DNA of 64,000 bases. Source: Craspedostauros australis (taxonomy: Eukaryota > Bacillariophyta > Bacillariophyceae > Mastogloiales > Achnanthaceae). Position numbers and translations under genes: made by a program. The notes beneath the pieces are model-generated. The model saw nothing but the letters and a program-made list of their open reading frames with translations. It was not told where the DNA came from and did no database searches. This document shows, piece by piece, positions 9,809-17,703 of this stretch (within the stretch, counting starts at the first letter, position 1; each line of letters starts with the position of its first letter). Location: the NCBI GenBank assembly GCA_026770025.1, contig JAMXDE010000003.1:3807152-3871151 (forward strand), given 5' to 3'.

Positions 9809-11718
9809 TCATAGCACAGAATCGACGATGCCAACAGCGATTGTGTCGCCGCCACGCCTCAGGACGAAGCGACCCAGCGCGCGGCAATGCGCGAACTGTT
9901 CCAAACAGATGGACTCCTGCAGCGTGATTTCTGCCGTGGCGGTGCATCCGCTTGGGAGTGAACGTGGCTTGCGGGGCTTCGCAGATCCATTGCCTGCGCT
10001 TGATTTGGATGCTGCTGCTGATGTTGTGGATGCGCTGGACGACATTGCATCCACGGATATCAGTTTGGAGAAAGTGCACGGGATGTTCAAGCTGTGCATA
10101 TGAAACAGCACCTGACTGCCGCTGATGATCGGTATCTTCAGCGCATCGCGGACGACGACCTTGACCTGCGCCTTCTTCGCTATCCTCGGATGGAAGGTGA
10201 GATCGGACGGCACCAACAAGCTCCCCACGGACAAACGCAGGACGTCAATGCCTGTGACGAGGAACTCGACCGTATCACCTGCCTGCGCAATGGAAAGACG
10301 ATCCAAAGAGACAGAATCGCTCTGTCCCGCCCCCGATGGAGGTTGCAAATGCTCCAGCTTCGATACGGTAACCGCGTCACCGATTGGCAGCACGTTGCAC
10401 CGATCGCCGATTCGGCAGAACCCCTGCACGACACGTCCCCGCACAGCGACACCTTTGCCTTCGGCGGACATGTCTGTGATGATGAATCGGAATGGCTTGT
10501 CTGTTGTTGTGTGCACCATGGCAGGACACCCGTTACAGAATGTGCGACGGAGTTATCAATTGGAGGATTCCGTAGTTTCGATGTTGAAGATGAATTGCGC
10601 AAGTTGGCAAAGGTGTGAGAACGAATTCATATTCATATTCACATTGTGCAACACATTGCATGGTGCAATACTTGTGCAATGCTTCTTGTGATTGTCCAAT
10701 TTCCGTCAGTCTTCGTTCCACATGCGCAACAGAAGATGCCCGAACACAGGCGCAGGGGCAAAACAAACTCCAGATGACGTACCGAGGTGTCGATTGGCTG
10801 GCTGAAAGGTGTTGATTGCTTCCAGCAAGGTGGGGCCCGTGTACCAGGATTGCAACTTCTCGTTGATTTCTGCTGTGGATGACACAAATTTGACGTTCTC
10901 GCCTGTCAATCCACTCAGCGGGACGAATCGAATGCGCTTTGGGCCGAACTGTTGCTGCAGCAGGTAACTCGTCACATCGTGCTTGATCTGCTCGTATCTC
11001 CCTTGATCCCACCCGATGACGTCGAGCTTGTTGATGGCGACGATGATTTGCGTGACGCCCAAACCACGTGCCAAGAGGATATGCTCCTTCGTCTGGCCGT
11101 GCTCAAATCCAGCTTCGAATTCACCCCGCGTCGCTGGAACGACCAGGATGGCGACGTCTGCCTGCGCCGCACCGGTGATCATGATGGGGATGTAGTCCGC
11201 GTGTCCCGGAGAATCCAAGATGATGATATCGTGCTTGGGAGTTGTGAATGATTTGGTCCCGATCTGCATGGTGACGCCGTGCTCTCGCTCGCTTTCATCT
11301 TCGTCCAGCAACCACGCGAGGTTGGTCTTGCTGGCAATGCGTTTGGATACTTGGCCGACCTGGATGAGCAGCTGCCCCATGAGCGTGGACTTGCCAGCAT
11401 CCACATGCCCCAGCACAACCATCGACAGCTGGCTGGTGGTGTTCGTTCTGAGCGCTTCCGGGATAGGACGATTCCACTTGCTCGATGCGTTGGTAGATTT
11501 CGATGTGGACGTGGGTGTGGTTGCAGATGCAGGTTTCGACTTTGTGGGTGTTGCCGGCGCCGAGGACGGCTTGGATTTGGATTGGCCGGGCTTGCCCCAA
11601 CCTGCCGGAGGCTTCATGACCCCGCTCGCAACAGCAGGAGCAGCTTTCGTTTGGGACCGGTTTGATGGATTGGATTGGGCCTTGCCAGGTTTGCCCCAAC
11701 CTGGTGGTGGCTTCGATA
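9809..11718 (-). CDS. HBS1: HBS1-like ribosome-rescue GTPase, 3' part (split from its 5' part by a retrotransposon)
   Basis: HBS1 is the eRF3/EF-Tu-class GTPase that partners Dom34/Pelota on stalled ribosomes. This part contains two GWGKP-type linker repeats, then the full G domain: GHVDAGKS (G1), EREHGVTM (switch/G2 region), DSPGHADY (G3), NKLDVIGW (G4) and PLSGLTGEN (G5). GAAQADVAILVVPATRGEFE is typical of HBS1. Domains 2 and 3 follow after an intron, ending at 9809. Exons are 11718-10783 and 10500-9809. With the 5' piece (20537-21043) and one copy of the target duplication, the gene would encode ~705 residues. As it stands, 8.8 kb of retroelement lies in the linker. An open frame starting at ATG 11887 inside the element enters this exon in frame, so a truncated GTPase could still be made. 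Confidence 0.88.
10501..10782 (-). other. HBS1 intron (282 bp)
   Basis: Donor GTACGT starts at 10782 and acceptor ACAACAG ends at 10501. The phase-1 join reads QPANRHL-D-KPFRFIITD, matching the expected G-domain to domain-2 transition of the family. Confidence 0.75.
11702..11718. repeat. target-site duplication, left copy (17 bp)
   Basis: TGGTGGTGGCTTCGATA, identical to 20537-20553. It abuts the (TAA)n end of the element. The last A could belong to either the duplication or the tail, so the duplication is 16-17 bp. Confidence 0.93.
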
Positions 11719-11943
11719 ATAATAATAATAACGCACTGATTATCCCCTCCCACGAGGGTCGCCTCGAAAGCTTTAACGTCGCCGGCCTACAGCGAGCCCT
11801 CACGGGCCGACTGCGCTCGAACGACCTACCTAGATCCCTCACATCTTGGTCTACCATGGTTTGCCAACTCCACGGGCCATCAAACATACCGCACTGGGCA
11901 CCCAGCTGTCACTGTAGCGCACTTCACACTCATTTTTCTGTTG

Positions 11944-14900
11944 TCACGAAAGTCGTCGTCGCCGGGCCCTGCGACCTGTCGCATCCTGCCTTGCTCCGCC
12001 GCCTTTCCGCTTGTGATGTCGTGTGGTGTGGCCGAGTGCACGTCGCCGCAACCCTGCTTGCCTGGCCGCCCGTACATGCCGCACCCACAACACCTGGTTC
12101 TCCGCCGATTGCGCTCGTACCGCTGCCTCCGTTGTGTGAGTCAGCAGGCGAACGTCATCGCCACCGATCCCTTGTACTCCTTGTCGCCACTCTTCTCGAA
12201 CTGCTATCGCGGCCTCCTGCCACATCATAGCCGTCGTGGCTGCCTGTTCGCTGTCATGGAGCACCTTGTTGCGTGCCATCCACGCCTTCCATCGCACTTC
12301 CCACAAACCCACCATTGCTCTTGCGATCCAATTTGCCGGGCGTCCCGGTTGGCCACTGATCTCCATTGTGCTTTCCTGGATTCGTTGCCACCTCGCGGAC
12401 CATCGGCCTCGTACCATCATTCCCCACCCTATTTCTTGCTGTTCTGCCATCGCCTGTTGCAGCTGATAACCCGACTCCATTTGGACTTCCCGTCCTTCAC
12501 TCCACGCCCAGACTTGCTTCACCATTGCTCTAACCATCAGGCCGTCTCCTCGTGCTGCCATCATCTCAGTTTCCCACTCTTTCATCGCCGCTCGTCGCAC
12601 TGACACCGCCAACGGATGCTGGCACTGCATGACATGCTCCGTGGTCTCCTCCTGGTCTTTGCATATTGGACACCTGTCGCTGCTCCAGAACTTCCACTTC
12701 CGCATGTTGCGCCCGACTGGCCCAAAACTGCACGCATGCTTCGCCACCCATTTCCGGCGTGCTGGCTTCAGGTAGGCCATCGCAATCGCAGCCGCTGTGA
12801 CATCCACCTTCTTCGCTTCGCCCTTCCGGATCCGGCCCACCGTGCGCTGCCACTGCACTGTCCTTTGTCCTTGGACATACTTGCGAATCATCGCCGTGGC
12901 ACTCGTGCAGACCTTCCTGTCGTCGAGCCATATCGCCCACTCGGCCTCGTACCCCTCTTCGTCGGCATACTCTATATCAACCGAATGTGCTGCCCCTGCC
13001 GCCTTGTCAACGTCGTCATTCCATTCTGCAAACTCGTCCCTCGCCACTCCTCGGTCTCGCTCCAGCTGATGGCCGTACACGTGCCGATACTCCAGAGTCA
13101 CCGTCAGCCGCCTTTGAATTCGTCGTATCTCGCGAATGACGTCAAAGTGCTGCACTGCCGTGCTGACGTCCCGCGTGTACTGCACCGCGTGGATTCCAGC
13201 CATCTTATTGTCACAAGCGACCACGATGACCTTCCCCGTCACGGCGTGCTTCATGTCGTGGCGTTGAATGATGTCTTCCACGTTGCGGAGAGCCTGCAAA
13301 ATGCCACCAAGTTCTGCGCGATAGGCGCTCTGCACTTCGGTCCGGCCCGGCACTGGTCCTGTTGCTGACACTCTGCCTTTCCGCCGCCCTCGCACGTTGA
13401 GCGAGTACGCCGCGGTACTCCTGCCGTTCTTAAACGACCCGTCGGTGCTCACCACTGCCTTCCCTTGTACCACTGCCTCCAGCCACAACTTCTCCGCATG
13501 CCTTGAATTCGTACGGCTTTTTGTCCTGTGCTTCCGCACTCTTCCCCCGATTCCTACCACTCGTAAGCAACCTCCTCGCTCTCGCACGTGGACCCCTCTC
13601 CAATCTGTCGGCGGGTCCTTCGTCACATTCGTCGTACCTGCGTACTCTTCCATGCCCGGCACCGCTCCTGCTTTAGCAACCCATTGTCTCCATTCTCGCA
13701 CGTTCTCTCGAAGCCATATCACCTTGCGATTGTCGCTCATCATGGCGCTGACTTGGTCCACGTCCCATGCCGTACTCGTCCGTGCTGTCTTCGCCACTTT
13801 TCGTAACGCCTGCCTCCACAGCGCCCAGTCCTTCTTGGGGACGTTGCCCTGCCTTGGCCAGCTGACATGTTGCCGTCCTCGCCATGTGCCTTCATCGCAG
13901 GTCCTTTGGTGCGCCGCTACTCCACCGTGCTTCTCGTCCACCACATCTGCCACGCTGACCACCTTCATGATCATTCGGCATCTGTTCAGTCGAGATCGCT
14001 GGGCCCGGCTGTATCCTGCTGCTTGGAATGCCACCGATAGCCACTCATCCTTGTCGTGGACGAGTGCTGCTGTCGCGGTCTTCTCTCGGATCCGGATATT
14101 GCATTCATTGGCCTCTCGCCACACCGTTTTCACCCAGCATGCCGTAGCCAGGAATTCCCATTCGTTGTAGTTGACTTCGAACATGGACGTTCCGGCCCCG
14201 ACCTCCGTCTTCATCGCTTGTATGCATCCCCGCATCAGTTTGCCTGTCATGGTCGCTCTGTCGCCGTGCTCGAGCATCATCTTCATATGTTCCACCACTT
14301 GTGTGGTGTGAAGCTCGTGAAGGTTCGCCCCTAGCCACTCGTCCGTCGCGTAGGCCATCTCCCTTGGAAACCCCCGGTTGAGACCAATCTTTGACATCAT
14401 CGTCTTCCAGACTGGCTTCATAATCCTGTTGCATTGTTCCCTCGATAGTTGTGCCACTGGCAGCACATATTCCAGCTTTTTCATCAGAACTGTCCGTATC
14501 GCCGTCTCCGCATCTTCCTGTCGCATACGCCACGACTTCACATTCTCGACCCACTTCTCCGCCTTGCTTCTTAATGTGGCCTCTATCGCCGACCCGTTGC
14601 CATCGGGCGCGAGTTTCACGCCTAATGTTTCGAATGCTTGCTCGCTTCCGCTTCTTGGCATCGCTTGCGGTACTCCCGTAGTCCCCTTCATCATCAGCTT
14701 GGCTGGCGTCTCTGCGTCCGTCGCATATCGCCACGTGCCGTCGCTGTTCCACTTGAAATCGACAGCCCACCACATACATTTCTCCACTACCAGTGCGCCG
14801 CCTGTCGCTCTTGCCAGGCTCTCCCACGATTGTACGCTCCGCTGCATGCGCTGGATCGTTTGTTGTACGTCCTCGCCTTCCCGTGCGTTTACCACCAAAT

Positions 14901-17703
14901 CCGTGTCATCCACAAATGCATACCCCACCATCTCCACGTCTTCTCCGCTCGCCGCTGTTCGGAAGTTGGCTGTGTGCCCTTCTCGTTTCATGATTTCCAG
15001 TACTGGCGATGAGATCACTGCCCATATCACCGGCCCTGCTCCATTCCCTTGGTAAATACCCTGCATTGGTACCACCCATCGCTTGCCTCCGTACGTGAGT
15101 CGAGATTCGCCGTACGCAGTCCTGATGTAGTGCTCAAGTTGCTGGAGTGTGCTGAACATACACACCACTTCCGATTGCGCTATCCCTTGCCGTTGCAGTC
15201 CCAATGATGCCACCGTGTGCACGATTCGATCGTAGCAGCTCTTGAGATCATTGGTGCAAAGCACTGTTGGCACTCGCACCTGTCTGGCCCAGTCCAACGT
15301 GAGCTGCTTGTTCAGCGCGTGGTCGATTGCTCGATGCCGTTTGCGGCTGCCATATTGTTCCTCAGCAAATCCGTTTTGTTGTTCCGCCTGATGCGCAGCC
15401 TTGCGCCCGATGGCCTTGTTCGCAAAATTAAAATCGGCTTCGAATAGCACGATGGTCCTCAGCTTGTCGACTCTGAAGCTGTTCGCTTTCTTCATCAGCT
15501 CCACATCTGTGCCTTGTCGCCATCGCTGGTACGAGTAGCCGCTTACCATCGCGATCGAAGTCATGCTTGCTTCAAACTCCGAATTCCTCCGATGGTGCGC
15601 TATAGCTTTGAAATGGCCAAAATGCAGCCCCGATGGTCCTGCCGACGTGTCCTCCTTGGCTCTTTTCCATCCTTGTTGGAACTCCTTCGTTGTCATTCCT
15701 GCTGGTATGCTCCGGCTTGCCACCGATTTCAGCCCTTGTAGGAGCTTCGCGGCGCCTTCATCAACCCATGGTCGTGGTGCGTAGCTTCCGTTGAGCGTTT
15801 GCTCCGCCGCTTCGGTCACCCCGAGATACCCGAATTCTCTCGCCAGCTGGCCGTGCATGAACGGCGTGTTCTCGGTTTGCCGAAATCGTTTCTTGTTTTC
15901 TTCCATGCATCCTTTCTCGATGTCTTCTTTGCTGGTCCGTTCCACCCACTGCCCATTCCCGTCCGGTGCTATCACCATGGATATACCTGCCGTTGCGTTT
16001 TCGCCTGTGGCCATCCGTATCCTCCGATATGTTGCTCGCACTCTCTCCTTCATCCTCAGCTGACGTAGTTGCTGCGATGTCGCTTTTCCAACCTCTCTTT
16101 CTTCTCTTCCTCTGTTGTTGCTTCGCTGCTGTTCCCCTCTTCGTCTCATTTCCTCCCCGCCTCTCGCTGCCGCTAGTCCTTCTAACCAGTTCTCTCTCGC
16201 TTTCGTCGCTCTTGTTCTGAACTGCTTGAGGTCCCCAAACGCCGATTCCTGTTCCTTTGCTACCTCCTCGTTGGAACATCTCATCAGTTCTTGTACCTTC
16301 CGCGTTTCCCCTGCTCTCTTCGCCAGTCTCACGATGGTCTTCGACGAGATGTTGGCTCCTCGTTGCTTTCTCACCACGTTGTTCCACAGCCCGATGTTGG
16401 CTTCAATCCGTTTGTACTCCTTCGAGTACGGTATGCCTCCCATCCTTAATCTGCGGCAAGCCTTGTCGGCTTTCCATATTCCTTCCACGCGAATTCTGTC
16501 AAGTTTCTCTGCCTCCTTTTCCATTTTTGTCGTCCATTCTTCTGATGCCGCTTGTTCCAGCCGAAACGCTCTTGCCCTTGCTTTGTGTTGTTTCAAGTGC
16601 GCTTCGTAGGCGTCGTTGAACTTCTGTACGATCCTTGGGTCTTCCGTCTTCACTCTCCTCGACACCGCCTTGCGCAAGTTGGGCATTGATTGCCCGAGCA
16701 CCGCGATCATGCTGACGTCGATCCACAGGCATCGGTGGTCGGCTTGCCTCATTTGTATCCCCTCGTCCCATTCGCTCGCTCCTGCCCCTTCGATCCGAAC
16801 TCCTGCTGTAGCGAAGATTCCGTCGATAGGCACTTTTCCTAGTCGATGCGTTGGCAATCGACTGACTTCGTCACCTGCGCATTCCATCGTGTTGGTTAGC
16901 CCTGTGGCCTCTTGGAATTGCCGCATTGTGGCCGAATTCGTGTCTTCGTTGCAGTCCATTGCCACGATTACATGGTCGCCTTCCGCTCTCCACGCCTGAA
17001 TCGCTTTCTGAAGGTCCTCTATCATCGCCGCTCGAGGCTCCTTGTCCATCTTCTTCTCATTGAAGTACCGCCGCTGTTGTGCGTGTGTGTTCAAGAATCC
17101 CTTGCTTCGTGGTCTGCACGGTCTATACGCTGTTACCACTCGGAGCGTTTGCTGATTTGCTCCGCGGTATCGTTGCCACACCCATCGCCCCAACTTGGTT
17201 GGGTCTTCGCCTTGTCCCATGATGCGGATTGCCGCTTGGAATCTGCTGATCATTGCCACTCCTCCCCACTGTTTGCTTTGCGTGGGTTCGTTGGTCGTGT
17301 TATTCGCCGTCTTCGCCACTGCCGTTCCTGTTGGCCACCATTCCTGTATTCGCCCTTTGAGTGTGTGCTCTGTTGATGCCGTCCTCCAGTCCACATTCAC
17401 CTCCGTGATCCCGAATACATCGAATTCGCCTTCGTTCATCCACCTCTTCAATCCTTCGTCGACTACTCCTGGTCTCCTTCCGAGTCCTCCGAAGTTCTGC
17501 AACCCTATCCTCAGTTGCCCCGTTCGCTTCCTCAGCATTCTCCTCCTCACCCGTGTCATCCTTCCCCCTTCGTTCGTATCCTGTCGTCTGCTGCTGTTGG
17601 GTTGTTGCGGTATAACCTCCCGATCCGCAGGCGCTTGTTGTGGGCTCTGAGTCGTTCGTCGTGCTGCCACCGACTGTTGCTCTTGCCCTTCTGGTCTAAC
17701 CAT
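11944..17703 (-). CDS. retrotransposon ORF2: APE endonuclease - reverse transcriptase - RNase H - zinc finger
   Basis: Polyprotein of ~1919 residues from ATG 17703; positions below count from the GTG at 17766 where the frame opens. An EEP endonuclease spans ~85-355 (GLQNFGG, GITEVNVD with catalytic Glu ~122, AMDCNEDTN with Asp271, ADHR ~342-345). A reverse transcriptase lies at ~740-1010, with the first catalytic Asp in NDLKSCYDR and the FVDD box (AFVDDTDLV) at ~950-953. RNase H spans ~1435-1590 (VSTDGSF, RAELGG, VACDNK, then VYGHQ...NDDVDKAAG), so all acidic positions appear present. A Cys-His finger CPICKDQEETTEHVMQC follows at ~1700, then a basic tail. ATG 17703 overlaps the end of ORF1 (AATGGTTAG), in the +1 frame relative to it. 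The only earlier in-frame start is the GTG 17766. Uninterrupted length implies recent function. Confidence 0.95.
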   Translation of the reverse strand: MVRPEGQEQQSVAARRTTQSPQQAPADREVIPQQPNSSRRQDTNEGGRMTRVRRRMLRKRTGQLRIGLQNFGGLGRRPGVVDEGLKRWMNEGEFDVFGITEVNVDWRTASTEHTLKGRIQEWWPTGTAVAKTANNTTNEPTQSKQWGGVAMISRFQAAIRIMGQGEDPTKLGRWVWQRYRGANQQTLRVVTAYRPCRPRSKGFLNTHAQQRRYFNEKKMDKEPRAAMIEDLQKAIQAWRAEGDHVIVAMDCNEDTNSATMRQFQEATGLTNTMECAGDEVSRLPTHRLGKVPIDGIFATAGVRIEGAGASEWDEGIQMRQADHRCLWIDVSMIAVLGQSMPNLRKAVSRRVKTEDPRIVQKFNDAYEAHLKQHKARARAFRLEQAASEEWTTKMEKEAEKLDRIRVEGIWKADKACRRLRMGGIPYSKEYKRIEANIGLWNNVVRKQRGANISSKTIVRLAKRAGETRKVQELMRCSNEEVAKEQESAFGDLKQFRTRATKARENWLEGLAAARGGEEMRRRGEQQRSNNRGREEREVGKATSQQLRQLRMKERVRATYRRIRMATGENATAGISMVIAPDGNGQWVERTSKEDIEKGCMEENKKRFRQTENTPFMHGQLAREFGYLGVTEAAEQTLNGSYAPRPWVDEGAAKLLQGLKSVASRSIPAGMTTKEFQQGWKRAKEDTSAGPSGLHFGHFKAIAHHRRNSEFEASMTSIAMVSGYSYQRWRQGTDVELMKKANSFRVDKLRTIVLFEADFNFANKAIGRKAAHQAEQQNGFAEEQYGSRKRHRAIDHALNKQLTLDWARQVRVPTVLCTNDLKSCYDRIVHTVASLGLQRQGIAQSEVVCMFSTLQQLEHYIRTAYGESRLTYGGKRWVVPMQGIYQGNGAGPVIWAVISSPVLEIMKREGHTANFRTAASGEDVEMVGYAFVDDTDLVVNAREGEDVQQTIQRMQRSVQSWESLARATGGALVVEKCMWWAVDFKWNSDGTWRYATDAETPAKLMMKGTTGVPQAMPRSGSEQAFETLGVKLAPDGNGSAIEATLRSKAEKWVENVKSWRMRQEDAETAIRTVLMKKLEYVLPVAQLSREQCNRIMKPVWKTMMSKIGLNRGFPREMAYATDEWLGANLHELHTTQVVEHMKMMLEHGDRATMTGKLMRGCIQAMKTEVGAGTSMFEVNYNEWEFLATACWVKTVWREANECNIRIREKTATAALVHDKDEWLSVAFQAAGYSRAQRSRLNRCRMIMKVVSVADVVDEKHGGVAAHQRTCDEGTWRGRQHVSWPRQGNVPKKDWALWRQALRKVAKTARTSTAWDVDQVSAMMSDNRKVIWLRENVREWRQWVAKAGAVPGMEEYAGTTNVTKDPPTDWRGVHVRERGGCLRVVGIGGRVRKHRTKSRTNSRHAEKLWLEAVVQGKAVVSTDGSFKNGRSTAAYSLNVRGRRKGRVSATGPVPGRTEVQSAYRAELGGILQALRNVEDIIQRHDMKHAVTGKVIVVACDNKMAGIHAVQYTRDVSTAVQHFDVIREIRRIQRRLTVTLEYRHVYGHQLERDRGVARDEFAEWNDDVDKAAGAAHSVDIEYADEEGYEAEWAIWLDDRKVCTSATAMIRKYVQGQRTVQWQRTVGRIRKGEAKKVDVTAAAIAMAYLKPARRKWVAKHACSFGPVGRNMRKWKFWSSDRCPICKDQEETTEHVMQCQHPLAVSVRRAAMKEWETEMMAARGDGLMVRAMVKQVWAWSEGREVQMESGYQLQQAMAEQQEIGWGMMVRGRWSARWQRIQESTMEISGQPGRPANWIARAMVGLWEVRWKAWMARNKVLHDSEQAATTAMMWQEAAIAVREEWRQGVQGIGGDDVRLLTHTTEAAVRAQSAENQVLWVRHVRAARQAGLRRRALGHTTRHHKRKGGGARQDATGRRARRRRLS

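Noticed and set aside
11220..12230. Long plus-strand frames opposite HBS1 and the LINE (for example 336 residues at 11220-12230, 378 at 19679-20815)
   Set aside because: They are antisense shadows of well-supported minus-strand coding sequence, rich in Cys/Ser/Arg and without motifs.
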